From: Serratia plymuthica
Lineage (GTDB): Bacteria; Pseudomonadota; Gammaproteobacteria; Enterobacterales; Enterobacteriaceae
Direction: 5' to 3'
Length of the DNA: 64,000 bases
Assembly: GCF_018336935.1 (NCBI RefSeq)
Contig: NZ_CP068771.1
Span: 682,001 to 746,000, forward strand
Below the pieces are notes generated by a model, which made no database searches, was not told where the DNA came from, and saw nothing but the letters and a program-made list of their open reading frames with translations. The position numbers and the translations under genes are program-made. Shown here piece by piece: positions 8,683 through 17,809 of this stretch. Positions within the stretch are counted from its first letter, which is position 1; each line of letters opens with the position of its first letter.

Positions 8683-10427
8683 TGGGCAAACTCCTTGGTG
8701 ACCAAATAAAGAGGGTTATCCAGATCTTGCAGATAGTTTGGCAACATGCGGCTGCCGCCATCCTGCTCCGAATAGGTGAGTTTCACCGGGTTGAGCACCA
8801 CGCGAATAATTTGTGGTTTGAATAAGTCAAAGAGGGCGAAGCGTTCTGCCATGTCTGGGTGCTGCGCCATATAGCGCTCCAGCACCTGCGCCAGCAGTTG
8901 ATAGAAACGGGATTCACTGACCCCGCAGGCCTGCATCAGCGGCGAGATAAAACGCAGCACGGTGACGAAATGCCCGGTTTGCAAATCATGGATCAGATAG
9001 TCGGCGGACAGGCGCACGGTAACGTCCTTCACCACCTTCGGCAGCGAGGCCGCTTCCGGGAAGTCCTGATCCACCAGGCGCATATCGCCCTGGAAGTCTT
9101 TCAGCAGCACCCGTTGCGGCACATGGTCCTTCATCACCAGCGTGATGTTTTGGCCGTGGGCGATCAGGGCTACGCCGTAACGGCACATCAGGTGGTACAT
9201 CGGCAGTACCACCCGGCTGAACATCTGTTGCAGCCAGGCTTCGGCGCTCAGGCCGGACCGGGCGATGTAGGCGCCGATCAGCGGCTGGCCGTGGTTATCG
9301 GTTTCCATCAGCGTCGCCATCAGAATGGCCTGCTCGCCGTCGCGCAGATAGCACGAAGGATTTTCGCGCCAAATCACCCCCAGCATTTCCTGGTAGCGAT
9401 AGGGCGCTTTGGCCAGCGCCGCGTAGGTTTGGTGCATCATATAGCCTGCGGCCGGCTCACCGAGGATCTCGGCACCGCTGGCGCGCAGCGTACTGTCTTC
9501 GGCAAACACCTGCTGCAGCCAGCGAGAGGCTGCCGGCCCGGCGCTGATGTACTTGCCCGGAATGCCGCGGTAACACGAGGTGTTGTAAATGGTCAGCGGC
9601 AGCTTGATGTCGAACGCTGAGCGGCGGCTGACGTTGGTCAGGGTGCGCAATGATTGCTGCGCCAGATAGCTGTCGCCAAACTCGCCCAGCTCGACCAGCT
9701 CTCCTTCGGCCAGTTGCGGTAGGAAGTGCAACGCGATTTTTTGCTGCCACTGCCACGGGTGCAACGGCACCGGGATCCAGTCATCGTTCAGCTTCAGCTC
9801 ACGCCAGAGGTGGTCAAAGCGCCGGCGTTCGGCGTAATCCATGGCGCTGTTGAGCAGGTTTTCCAGCGGGTAGTCATCGTCGGCACACCAGACAAAGCTG
9901 CCCCGTTTGGCCGCTACCCAGTGCAGCCGGAACTGGCCCTGATATTCGGGCGCATACTGCTGCAATGCGCTCAGACCCCAGCCGCGACGGCCTTTGTTGA
10001 AGATAAACTTGGGGTGACCGGCCAGCAGGCATTGCAGCGCGTCGGCGTCGAGCGCAATCAGATCCTGCGCGCTCATGCCGTGGCGGGCGGACAGCAATTG
10101 CATATCGCCGCGCAGCGTGGCGTACAGATCTTCCAGATGTTCGGCGATCTGCGCATCGTCCATCTTCAGCACCTGCGCCAACTGGCGCAGCGTTTGGTCG
10201 GCCGCCAGCGGCTGGCTATCGCAGGCCAGGCTGGCGGCGTCGATGTGTAACCAGCCCCAGATGCCGCGCTCGGCGCTGAAGGTATAGCGGGCGTCGCCCA
10301 GTGCGATGCGCCATTGGCCGTCATGTTGTTCGGCGTGCAGCGTGCGTTCGTATTCCAGCTCGGCCAGGATCTTGGCGATCATCTGGCGGTTAACCCGTTG
10401 CCAGTTGGCGTAATCAGCGGTGGTCAT
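8679..10427 (-). CDS. iucC: Aerobactin synthase, NIS synthetase IucC
   Basis: This 582-residue NRPS-independent siderophore synthetase of the IucA/IucC family catalyses the second ATP-dependent condensation, joining N6-acetyl-N6-hydroxylysine to the citryl intermediate to give aerobactin. Visible family blocks include HPKFIFNKGRRGW, PLHPWQW, TLTNVSRRSAFDIKLPLTIYNTSCYR and HGQNITLVMKDHVPQRVLLKDFQG. Operon position after iucB, with ATGA overlaps at both ends, supports IucC rather than IucA. Confidence 0.94.
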   Translation of the reverse strand: MTTADYANWQRVNRQMIAKILAELEYERTLHAEQHDGQWRIALGDARYTFSAERGIWGWLHIDAASLACDSQPLAADQTLRQLAQVLKMDDAQIAEHLEDLYATLRGDMQLLSARHGMSAQDLIALDADALQCLLAGHPKFIFNKGRRGWGLSALQQYAPEYQGQFRLHWVAAKRGSFVWCADDDYPLENLLNSAMDYAERRRFDHLWRELKLNDDWIPVPLHPWQWQQKIALHFLPQLAEGELVELGEFGDSYLAQQSLRTLTNVSRRSAFDIKLPLTIYNTSCYRGIPGKYISAGPAASRWLQQVFAEDSTLRASGAEILGEPAAGYMMHQTYAALAKAPYRYQEMLGVIWRENPSCYLRDGEQAILMATLMETDNHGQPLIGAYIARSGLSAEAWLQQMFSRVVLPMYHLMCRYGVALIAHGQNITLVMKDHVPQRVLLKDFQGDMRLVDQDFPEAASLPKVVKDVTVRLSADYLIHDLQTGHFVTVLRFISPLMQACGVSESRFYQLLAQVLERYMAQHPDMAERFALFDLFKPQIIRVVLNPVKLTYSEQDGGSRMLPNYLQDLDNPLYLVTKEFAQ

Positions 10428-11374
10428 AAGCCGATCCCCCGGAAGAATTCATCGCGCTGATTCATGATCAGACGCGAACGCTTGTGCGGGAAATCGAACT
10501 CTTTCACGGTATGGTAACCGGCGGCCGGCAGGTGACGGAACAGACGCTGGTTATCGGCGCGTGGCTCGGCGACCACCCGCGTGGTGCGTGGTTCATCCAG
10601 ATACAGGTAATGAGTCAGGCCGCGCAACCAGCTGCGGATATAGTGCGCGCCGCGGCGATCTTCTTCGCCGACCAGCATGTGCAGCCCGCGATCGAACGGC
10701 TGCCAGCGGTAGTGGCGGCCAATGCGGTCTTCCGGCGCCCAATAGACTTCGAAATAACCGAACGGGCGATCGTCGAAACACCCGAGCAACGGATAGCAGT
10801 AGCTGGAGTCCAGCTGGCGTTGCAGGTAGGCCGCCTGCGTTTCCAGCGGGCCGCTCATTTCCCAGAAGGCATGGACACGCGGCGAATTCATCCAACGGGT
10901 GAATTGCTCGGCATCGCGATCTACTTCCGGCAGCCGGAAACTCAGGGTCTGCTTAAGTTGCGGATCGTAGCGGCGATAGACCTCGCCATGGGGCCGCGTC
11001 GGGCGTTGCGGGTACCAGAGGCTGCGCTCGGCGTCATACTGCATCTGGGTGGAAGCGCGGTTGCGTTCAGCGCCCAGCCACAGCGGCAACTGATAAAACG
11101 TCTCGCGTGCCAGATAGTCGCCGCTTGCCAGTGCGAACAGCGCCTGCGCCTGCGGCTCTTCGCGCCATTGCGCATAGGGCAGCGTGATGCCGCTCAACTG
11201 CGGCGCGGCTATCAGCAACTGGTCCAGTGCCTGCACCAGCCAGCCTTGCGGCAGCGAACCGGGATAGTGCAGCACCGCGCTGCCGTCCAGGCCCAGCCCG
11301 AGTTGCAGCTCCTTTTCCAGCCGTTCGCAGCGAAAGCCGCTGCCGGCATGCATCAGTTTGGCGTGCGGCATCAT
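10424..11374 (-). CDS. iucB: N6-hydroxylysine O-acetyltransferase
   Basis: This 316-residue GNAT-fold enzyme acetylates N6-hydroxylysine with acetyl-CoA to give the hydroxamate of aerobactin. The C-terminal half holds the siderophore-acetyltransferase blocks: FTRWMNSPRVHAFWEMSGP, LLGCFDDRPFGYFEVYWAPEDRIG, and GLTHYLYLDEPRTTRVVAEPRADN. The gene overlaps both iucA and iucC by a few bases. Two adjacent ATG codons (11374 and 11371) are possible starts; the first overlaps the iucA stop. Confidence 0.93.
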   Translation of the reverse strand: MMPHAKLMHAGSGFRCERLEKELQLGLGLDGSAVLHYPGSLPQGWLVQALDQLLIAAPQLSGITLPYAQWREEPQAQALFALASGDYLARETFYQLPLWLGAERNRASTQMQYDAERSLWYPQRPTRPHGEVYRRYDPQLKQTLSFRLPEVDRDAEQFTRWMNSPRVHAFWEMSGPLETQAAYLQRQLDSSYCYPLLGCFDDRPFGYFEVYWAPEDRIGRHYRWQPFDRGLHMLVGEEDRRGAHYIRSWLRGLTHYLYLDEPRTTRVVAEPRADNQRLFRHLPAAGYHTVKEFDFPHKRSRLIMNQRDEFFRGIGL

Positions 11375-13116
11375 TGGGCGGCTCCCTGGCGCAGCGGATT
11401 GACGAAATCAAAGTAAATCACCGCCGGATCGACGATGGTGTTTTCGTTGTGGTCGTGCAGGTAACAGAAGAAGTTGCCTTTGCAGTTCCAGTGGGTGCTG
11501 TCGAGCACGTAGTCCAGGCACAGGGTATTTTTGGCCGTGTCGCGCAGGCCGCTCAGCGCGTCGCGCACCCGAGCCATCAGGCTTTCTTCCGTGTCGAAAC
11601 CGGCGGCAGCCAGCGCGGCGGTCACCGCCAGGCTTGAGTTCACCAGCAGGTAGTAAGGGAAGTAGCGCAGCAATTGCTGTTCGCTGAAGCGGTTTTCCGC
11701 ATCGGCTTCGCCAATCTCTTCCAGCCATGGCGCGGCATCGCGGGTAAAGCCGCTGCCCTGGCAGTCGCGGTACAGCATGCCGATCGGCAGATCCTGCTGC
11801 ATCTCCACCAGAATGTTTTGCTGGTGGGCCAGCAGCACCAGCCCGTAATCGGCTTCCGTACTGAACAGCGGTAGCAACACCTGTTGGCAGTAAGCGTCCA
11901 GCCAGGCATGGGCGGCTTGTTGCAGCGGCAGATGCAGGCGGGCGGCCAGACGGCGCACTGCTGCGGCCAGCAGGCTGTCACCGCCATCCGGTGCCGCCTG
12001 CGTGAGCGTTACCAGCACGTTGGTTTGGCTATGCGGCTGGTCGAACAACAGGTTATCGCGCAATGCCATCAGGCTTTCTTCCTGGACAGCGCCGTCCGCC
12101 GAGCGCAGGCCGGCCCAGCCGTCTTCCTGCATCACGCGGAAGGTCGGATAGCGCGCTTGCAGCTCTTGCCAGCGCGGCGTTTGCGCCAGCCGGGCCAGGC
12201 GGATACCGCGTTTTACTTCTTTAACCGACAGGGTGCGCACCGAGTTGGTCAGGCGCACGCTGAGGGAGAATTTGATCATGTCGCGGTTGCCCGCGCTGTA
12301 CAGCGAGCGTGAGGAGCTGGTTGGCAGCCAGCGTGCGCCGGCTTCGCCCAGGTCGCTCAGCAATCCCTGCGCGGCGAGCTCCTGGCACCATGTCTGCGTC
12401 AGCAGATGGTCGGCCTGCCACGGATGCATCGGCAGCAGCCAGACGTCATCGGTAAAGTGCGCCAACAGCTGCGGCGCGCTTTCGGCGGCAAAGCGCTGCA
12501 GGCGTTGTTGCAGCGTCAGGTTCAGGCTGTCGCCGCACAGGTAGCGCTTATCGACGGCAAACCAGCGCAGCGGGAAGCTGGCGGCAAAATCCGGCAGATA
12601 GCGGCGCGCCTGCTGTTCATCGAAGGGCTCATGGGATTTCGGCGCCGGGTGGAAGGCGTGGCCGACCAGCAGAGCCTGCTCCGCCTGGGCAAAGTTCAGC
12701 GGCTTGTCGCGCAGTGAAGGCCAGTCCAGCCGGACATCAATGGCCTGGCGGGTATTATCATGACTTTCCAGCACTCGCTGGCGGAAACGCGCCACGACCT
12801 CATCGGACAGCTCACCTTTTATCGCCGGTTTCTCCAGCAGCAGGGTGACCAGTTGTTCCATGCTCAGCGCCACGCCGGCACCATCGTCCTGCCGATGCAG
12901 ATGAGCAGGGAAAAGGTACTGGTGATGTTGTGTGGGCGAGGTATGGCGTAAGGCAATACGAATAGCCTGGGTAGATGAAAGCGGAATGTTGAGCTGCGGA
13001 TACTGTTGGTGGCTGGCGGCAGGGATGATTTGCCAGTCCCGGGTTTCACGCATCAGTGCGTTGAGAAAACATTGGGCAGCCACGTCGGTCGCCGCGGTTT
13101 CAAACTGGAGAGTCAT
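11371..13116 (-). CDS. iucA: NIS synthetase IucA (citryl-hydroxylysine ligase)
   Basis: This 581-residue member of the IucA/IucC family performs the first condensation of citrate with N6-acetyl-N6-hydroxylysine. Key blocks are LLVGHAFHPAPKSHEP, LPMHPWQADHL, SSSRSLYSAGNRDMIKFSLSVRLTNSVR and HQQNILVEMQQDLPIGMLYRDCQGS. I start at the ATG at 13116 rather than a TTG eight codons upstream (13140); the SD (CGGA) is weak for either. It is the promoter-proximal gene of the aerobactin operon, and a Fur-box-like repeat lies about 25 bp upstream. Confidence 0.93.
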   Translation of the reverse strand: MTLQFETAATDVAAQCFLNALMRETRDWQIIPAASHQQYPQLNIPLSSTQAIRIALRHTSPTQHHQYLFPAHLHRQDDGAGVALSMEQLVTLLLEKPAIKGELSDEVVARFRQRVLESHDNTRQAIDVRLDWPSLRDKPLNFAQAEQALLVGHAFHPAPKSHEPFDEQQARRYLPDFAASFPLRWFAVDKRYLCGDSLNLTLQQRLQRFAAESAPQLLAHFTDDVWLLPMHPWQADHLLTQTWCQELAAQGLLSDLGEAGARWLPTSSSRSLYSAGNRDMIKFSLSVRLTNSVRTLSVKEVKRGIRLARLAQTPRWQELQARYPTFRVMQEDGWAGLRSADGAVQEESLMALRDNLLFDQPHSQTNVLVTLTQAAPDGGDSLLAAAVRRLAARLHLPLQQAAHAWLDAYCQQVLLPLFSTEADYGLVLLAHQQNILVEMQQDLPIGMLYRDCQGSGFTRDAAPWLEEIGEADAENRFSEQQLLRYFPYYLLVNSSLAVTAALAAAGFDTEESLMARVRDALSGLRDTAKNTLCLDYVLDSTHWNCKGNFFCYLHDHNENTIVDPAVIYFDFVNPLRQGAAQ

Positions 13117-13129
13117 GATCCGATTTTCG

Positions 13130-13157
13130 CTGAGAATCAATTGAGAATGATTCTTAT
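13130..13157. promoter_or_regulatory. Fur-box-like operator between iucA and shiF-like gene
   Basis: TGAGAATGATTCTTA at 13142-13156 is a near-perfect 7-1-7 Fur motif. A second degenerate overlapping unit (CTGAGAATCAATTGA) sits at 13130-13144. The site lies between the divergent iucA and MFS genes, in an AT-rich 140-bp spacer, as for aerobactin operons in general. Fur binding is inferred. Confidence 0.75.
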
Positions 13158-13253
13158 ATCAATAATATTTATTGTTATCAATCGTCCTATGATACAATTT
13201 TTCAATGATTCTTTCATAACCATATAATTTCATTAACGGTAACCTTACTTTTG

Positions 13254-14477
13254 ATGAGTATTTCACCTTCCGCTAAATCCCCTGAAGTTGGGAATACGTC
13301 TCCTTCAAACTGGCCATTGGCGCTGTGCGCCGGTCTGTTGGGCATCGGGCAAAACGGCCTGTTGGTGGCGTTGCCGGTGTTGGTCGGCATGACTCACTTG
13401 TCGCTTTCCGTCTGGGCCGGGTTATTGACGCTCGGTTCGATGCTGTTTCTGGTCGGCTCCCCCTGGTGGGGGCGGCAGTCTGAAATTCGCGGCTGCAAGT
13501 TTGTCGTGACGATGGCGCTTGCCGGTTATTTATTCAGCTTTGCTTTACTGGCATTGGCCGTTTGGGGGCTGGCGGCCGGCTGGCTTTCCCCGATGGCGGG
13601 GCTGGGCGGCCTGATCCTGGCGCGCGTTATCTATGGGCTGACGGTGTCCGGCATGGTGCCTGCCAGCCAAACCTGGGCATTGCAGCGTGCCGGCTACGAA
13701 CAGCGCATGTCGGCGCTGGCGACCATCAGCTCCGGGCTGAGCTGCGGGCGGTTGCTTGGCCCGCTGTGTGCCGCGCTGGCGTTGTCCCTTCATCCGATGG
13801 CACCGCTGTGGCTGATGGCCGTTGCGCCATTCATCGCCTTGCTGGTGGTGAGCCGCCAGCATAACGATCCGCCCCTGCCGCCGGTGGCGCAACAGCAAAA
13901 TCGCCTGCGTCTCACTATGGTGCCTTATCTGCTTTGCGCGCTGTTGCTGGCGGCATCGGTCAGCCTGATGCAACTTGGCCTGGCGCCGCATCTGACCCGT
14001 TTGTTCAACCACTCTGCCACGACCGTCAGCCATCATGTGGCCGTGTTGCTCAGCGTAGCGGCGGCTTGTACGTTGCTGGCGCAGTTCCTGGTGGTGCGTC
14101 CGCAGCGATTCAGCGCGCCGCAATTGCTGTTGATCGCGGCGGTATTGATGGTGGCGGGATTAGGCTTGATGTGCGCGCAACCGCTGGCGCTGTTCTATCT
14201 CGGTTGCGCGCTGGCTTCCTTTGGCGCGGCGATGGCGACGCCAGGCTATCAGTTGATGCTGAACGATAAATTATCTACCGGCAAAGGCGCCGGGGCTATC
14301 GCCACCAGCCATACGCTGGGCTACGGTCTGAGCGCGTTGATGGTGCCGGTGGTGGCAAGGTTTTATGGCGAGTCACAGCTGATTGCAGCGGCTCTGGCGA
14401 TGGCCGTCCTACTGGGCGGTATCAGCGGCTGGCTATGGTGCCGGCAGCGTATTCAGCTACATTCTGCGGGAGAGTAA
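13254..14477 (+). CDS. shiF: MFS transporter, ShiF-like (putative siderophore exporter)
   Basis: This 407-residue major facilitator has 11-12 hydrophobic segments. It keeps the loop 2-3 motif region (PWWGRQSEIRGCK) and the motif near helix 4 (LARVIYGLTVSGMVPASQTW). Aerobactin loci on ColV plasmids and Shigella SHI-2 carry an MFS gene (shiF/p38) next to iucA, and this divergent gene fits that role. The ATG at 13254 is chosen over a TTG one codon earlier. Export of aerobactin is inferred from context. The next gene starts 5 bp after its stop codon. Confidence 0.75.
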   Translation: MSISPSAKSPEVGNTSPSNWPLALCAGLLGIGQNGLLVALPVLVGMTHLSLSVWAGLLTLGSMLFLVGSPWWGRQSEIRGCKFVVTMALAGYLFSFALLALAVWGLAAGWLSPMAGLGGLILARVIYGLTVSGMVPASQTWALQRAGYEQRMSALATISSGLSCGRLLGPLCAALALSLHPMAPLWLMAVAPFIALLVVSRQHNDPPLPPVAQQQNRLRLTMVPYLLCALLLAASVSLMQLGLAPHLTRLFNHSATTVSHHVAVLLSVAAACTLLAQFLVVRPQRFSAPQLLLIAAVLMVAGLGLMCAQPLALFYLGCALASFGAAMATPGYQLMLNDKLSTGKGAGAIATSHTLGYGLSALMVPVVARFYGESQLIAAALAMAVLLGGISGWLWCRQRIQLHSAGE

Positions 14478-14482
14478 CAGAT

Positions 14483-15367
14483 ATGTCCGGCGCATCAAGT
14501 TATCGAATTTTTGATATCACACTGAAAGCAAAAGAAAACGTATCGCCTTCCTTACTGCGCTGCGTTTTCGAAGGCCCGGATGTCCACCGCATGAAGCTGG
14601 AGGCGCCGGATCAGCGCATTAAACTGCTGTTTCCGGCCGATGCCGGCCAGATCCTGCGGCTGGAAAACAGCGACGACTGGTATCGCCACTATATGGCGAT
14701 ACCGAAAGAGCAACGCCCGATAATGCGTACCTACACGCTGCGAGCGCTGCGTACTGAACACAATCAGATGGACGTCGAGTTTGTGCTGCATGGCGTGAAC
14801 GGCCCGGCTTCCGCCTGGGCGACTCATGCCAAGCCGGGGGATACCCTCCAGGCGGTGGCCCCCAATGCGGATTTTGACGGCGACAGCGGCGGTTACGAGT
14901 GGGCGCCGCCGGCGCATCTGCGGCAGGCGTTGTTGATTGCCGATGAAACGGCGGTGCCGGCGGCAATGGGCATTCTGGAACAACTGGCGCAGCAGGCCAA
15001 CCCACCGCAAGTGCAGGCATTCTTTGAGGTGCCGTTGGCGAGCGATTGCCTGAATATGGATCGCTTCCCGTTCGCCGAGGTGTATTGGTTGCCGCGTGAC
15101 GTCGGGCACCAGCAGATGCATGGCACGCTGCTGGTGGAATCGGTGCGCCAGCGGGTGACCATTCCTGAATCGGCGCGTGCGCAAGCCCAGTCGTTGACGG
15201 AAAACAGCCTGGGCGGCGAACTGCTTTGGGAGCGCGCGGAGGGCGCAAAGGGCTTCTATGCCTGGGTGGCGGCGGAGTCTTCTGCGGTGAAGGCGCTGCG
15301 TCGTTACCTGATCGGCGAGCGCGATCTGGACCGTTCCACCGTTAACTTTATGGCTTACTGGTGTTGA
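14483..15367 (+). CDS. Siderophore-interacting protein (ferric-siderophore reductase, SIP family)
   Basis: This 294-residue cytoplasmic flavoprotein of the ViuB/SIP family reduces siderophore-bound Fe(III) to release iron. The FAD-binding motif RTYTLRAL is present, followed by VEFVLHGVNGPASAWA. The nucleotide-binding part (LLIADETAVPAAMGILEQL) and the C-terminal YLIGERDLDRSTVNFMAYW block complete the family pattern. It follows the MFS gene by 5 bp and is probably co-transcribed with it. The aerobactin context makes ferric aerobactin a likely substrate, which is an inference. Confidence 0.88.
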   Translation: MSGASSYRIFDITLKAKENVSPSLLRCVFEGPDVHRMKLEAPDQRIKLLFPADAGQILRLENSDDWYRHYMAIPKEQRPIMRTYTLRALRTEHNQMDVEFVLHGVNGPASAWATHAKPGDTLQAVAPNADFDGDSGGYEWAPPAHLRQALLIADETAVPAAMGILEQLAQQANPPQVQAFFEVPLASDCLNMDRFPFAEVYWLPRDVGHQQMHGTLLVESVRQRVTIPESARAQAQSLTENSLGGELLWERAEGAKGFYAWVAAESSAVKALRRYLIGERDLDRSTVNFMAYWC

Positions 15368-15376
15368 GTCGCGGTA

Positions 15377-15667
15377 TCAATACCCGGTTTCACTTTGGTG
15401 GCGAATAGCCAAAATAACCGCGGTTACACCGTTAAACCGATACAGAACAAGATAACCGCTATTACCGAAATCGACAGGCCACTCCCTGAATTCAGGTGCC
15501 ATATCTTTAGCGGGGCGGCCAGTATTGGGTTGGTGCGCTATTATTTTGATGCTGTTGCGAATAGCGGCGACAGCGCGCTTTGCCGAATTGAGATCCTTCT
15601 CGGCCAGAAATCGATAAAGACGTTGCACATCCAGCAGCGCCGCTGGCGTCCATATCAGTTGTGGCAC
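15377..15667 (-). CDS. parE: Type II toxin of the RelE/ParE family
   Basis: This 96-residue protein has the compact ParE-type fold signature: WTPAALLDVQRLYRFLAEKD at the N terminus, a middle AHQPNTGRPAKDM, then FREWPVDFGNSGYLVLYRFNG and a C-terminal VILAIRHQSETGY. Such toxins inhibit gyrase or cleave mRNA; the ParE branch is favoured by the RHH antitoxin partner. It overlaps the antitoxin gene by 13 bp. It is convergent with the siderophore reductase gene, 9 bp away. Confidence 0.88.
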   Translation of the reverse strand: MPQLIWTPAALLDVQRLYRFLAEKDLNSAKRAVAAIRNSIKIIAHQPNTGRPAKDMAPEFREWPVDFGNSGYLVLYRFNGVTAVILAIRHQSETGY

Positions 15668-15933
15668 CCGGGTATCTCCGTATCATCACCTTTTTCCAGA
15701 TCGGCGAGCCAGCCGTCAGCCTCGTCCTGAGTCAGATGTTTACCATTGGCCTGATAGGTTTCCCATGCCTGCAATGCATCGTTGCGAACAGCCTCGCGTT
15801 TTTCTTCACGCTCGACATATTCACGAATAGCTTCACGCATAATCCAGTGTGCGCTGCGCTGCTGGGTGGCGGCAATGTGTTGCACCCGTTGCTTAAGCTC
15901 ATCATCAATTTTTATCGACGTAGCAGTAGCCAT
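15655..15933 (-). CDS. parD: Ribbon-helix-helix antitoxin (ParD/CopG type)
   Basis: This 92-residue protein has an N-terminal ribbon-helix-helix (TATSIKIDDELKQRVQHIAA, then HWIMREAIREYVE) for DNA binding and a charged C-terminal tail for binding toxin. It precedes and overlaps the parE gene. A perfect 23-bp palindrome lies 14 bp upstream of its start and is the likely autoregulatory operator. Confidence 0.88.
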   Translation of the reverse strand: MATATSIKIDDELKQRVQHIAATQQRSAHWIMREAIREYVEREEKREAVRNDALQAWETYQANGKHLTQDEADGWLADLEKGDDTEIPGCHN

Positions 15934-15947
15934 AAGTAGCCTCAGTT

Positions 15948-15970
15948 AGTTAAAGGTAATACCTTTAACT
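15948..15970. promoter_or_regulatory. Perfect palindromic operator of parDE
   Basis: AGTTAAAGGTA and TACCTTTAACT are exact reverse complements separated by one base. The site lies immediately upstream of the antitoxin gene. RHH antitoxins bind such palindromes; binding here is inferred. Confidence 0.75.
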
Positions 15971-16018
15971 ACTATACGGCTCATGGCGCCAGGCTGTCCA
16001 ATTTTTGCGCACAGTGAC

Positions 16019-16405
16019 TTATTCTGCCATTAAACTCACGTGCGCGGCCACGATGCGCCAGCCGCAGGCCAGTTTGACCCAGGTTTGCATCTGGCGGCCG
16101 ACGCGTTCGCTGCCCGGGCGACGAAACTCGGTGCTGGCAACCGCCATATCATCACCGTAAGTGGTAATGACGGTGTTCTCCAGCAGGCGATCCAACCCTT
16201 GCGACGGCCGTTGCTGACGGAAATCGCGGATCTGATCGATGCCGTACAGGTTTTCCGTCGCGCCGTAGCGAACGGTACGCCCATCGTGCCAGAACAGCTC
16301 ATCCAACACGTCAATGTCATTGCCGATCAGCGCCTGTTCATAGCGATAAAACGCGGCGTTCACCTCAGCCAGCACCGCCGGCCGGTCGATATATTCACTT
16401 TTCAT
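16019..16405 (-). CDS. hpxZ: Oxalurate catabolism protein HpxZ (SnoaL-like, DUF3225)
   Basis: This 128-residue small alpha+beta protein of the SnoaL/NTF2-like fold matches HpxZ (VNAAFYRYEQALIGNDIDVLDELFW, then HDGRTVRYG). HpxZ is conserved in hpxWXYZ operons that degrade oxalurate, but its catalytic role is not established. It is the last gene of hpxWXYZ, 3 bp after hpxY. Confidence 0.87.
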   Translation of the reverse strand: MKSEYIDRPAVLAEVNAAFYRYEQALIGNDIDVLDELFWHDGRTVRYGATENLYGIDQIRDFRQQRPSQGLDRLLENTVITTYGDDMAVASTEFRRPGSERVGRQMQTWVKLACGWRIVAAHVSLMAE

Positions 16406-16408
16406 TCG

Positions 16409-17809
16409 TTAACCCTGTTTTGCCGGTAAGGAACAGTTCGCCACGCCGCGTTGCTCGAGCGCATAGGCGGCACGCAGCGCCAGATCTTCACGCCACGGCG
16501 GGGCGATAAGTTGCAGGCCGATGGGTAACCCCGAAGCGGTTTTCAGCGGCACCGTCACCACCGGCAGGCCGAGGAATGAAATCGGCTGCGTCAACATGCC
16601 CATGCTGGCGCGGATCGGCAGATCGGCACCGTTGATGCGCATCGTTTCCTGACCAAGGCCGGTAGCGCTGCACGGCGTTGCCGGGGCGATCAGAATATCC
16701 CAGTGTTCAAACAGCGGCAGCACTTGCTGTTGGAAATGGGCGCGGAAGCGCTGCGCCTGCACATACCAAGCCGCGGGCAGCATGGCGCCTGCCAACAGTC
16801 GCTCACGCGACAGCGGCTCAAAGCGTTCCGGCTGGCTGCGCAACTGCGGCAGATAGTGGTTTCCTCCTTCGGCGGCGCTGATGATAAACGCCGCCGAACG
16901 CGCCAGTTCAGCCTGCGGCAGCTCCACCTCGGCGCAGGCCTCCAGCGCCATCGCGACCTGTTGCACGGCGGTTTTGGCGTCGTCATTGCACCACTGCTGG
17001 AAATAGCCTGCGAGCACCGCACAACGCAGCCCCTGCTGGCCGCGTGGTAGCAGCGATTCGGTTTGGGTGATCGGTTTTTCCGCCTGAAAGCGGTCTTCGA
17101 TATCGGTGCCCTGCATCACGTCGTACACCGCCGCCAGATCCCGCACCCGACGGGCGAAAGGCCCCACGTGATCCAGGCTGGCGACAAAGGGTTGGCTGCC
17201 GCTGCGCGACAGACGGCCGAAGGTCGGTTTCAGCCCGTAAATGCCGCACAGCGATGAGGGTACGCGGATCGAGCCGTTGGTGTCGCTGCCGAGCGAGAAG
17301 GTCACCAGCCCGGCGGCGACCGCGGCCGCCGAGCCGCCGGACGATCCGCCGGCAATGCGCGTGGTGTCGTGCGGATTGCGGGTTGCGCCGTAGTGGCTAT
17401 TTTCGGTAGTAAAGCCGTAGGCGTAAGCATCCATGTTCAGCATGCCGGAGAGCAGCGCGCCTTGTGTCGCCAGTTTGCCCACGGCCCAGGCGTCTTGTTT
17501 GGCGGGCGCGCGGTCGCTGAACAGGCTGGCGCCGGCCAAGGTGGTTTCGCCGGTGACGTCGAACAGGTTTTTCACCGCGTAGGGGATGGCCGCCAGGCTC
17601 GGCAACGTTTGCCCCTTGGCGCGGAGGCGATCGAGGTGATCGGCTTCACTCAGCATCCGCTCGCGGGTGATGTGGGTATAGGCGTTCAGTGAAGGGTTGA
17701 GCGTGTCGATATTCTCCAGCGTTTGCTGGGCTATTTCGCGGGCGGAAATCGCCCCCTGTTTAAGGGCGGCGCGGATCTCGGCGATCGATAGTGTGCTTAA
17801 CGGATTCAT
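16409..17809 (-). CDS. hpxY: AtzE-type amidase of the oxalurate pathway
   Basis: This 466-residue amidase-signature enzyme keeps the Ser-cisSer-Lys triad: Lys80 (IPYAVKNLFDV), Ser156 in GGSSGGSAAAVAAG, and Ser180 in SDTNGSIRVPS. It belongs to the AtzE group, which works with a very small AtzG-like partner, here HpxX encoded by the overlapping gene upstream. In Klebsiella hpxXY are assigned to oxalurate breakdown. The exact reaction here is inferred from context. Confidence 0.9.
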   Translation of the reverse strand: MNPLSTLSIAEIRAALKQGAISAREIAQQTLENIDTLNPSLNAYTHITRERMLSEADHLDRLRAKGQTLPSLAAIPYAVKNLFDVTGETTLAGASLFSDRAPAKQDAWAVGKLATQGALLSGMLNMDAYAYGFTTENSHYGATRNPHDTTRIAGGSSGGSAAAVAAGLVTFSLGSDTNGSIRVPSSLCGIYGLKPTFGRLSRSGSQPFVASLDHVGPFARRVRDLAAVYDVMQGTDIEDRFQAEKPITQTESLLPRGQQGLRCAVLAGYFQQWCNDDAKTAVQQVAMALEACAEVELPQAELARSAAFIISAAEGGNHYLPQLRSQPERFEPLSRERLLAGAMLPAAWYVQAQRFRAHFQQQVLPLFEHWDILIAPATPCSATGLGQETMRINGADLPIRASMGMLTQPISFLGLPVVTVPLKTASGLPIGLQLIAPPWREDLALRAAYALEQRGVANCSLPAKQG

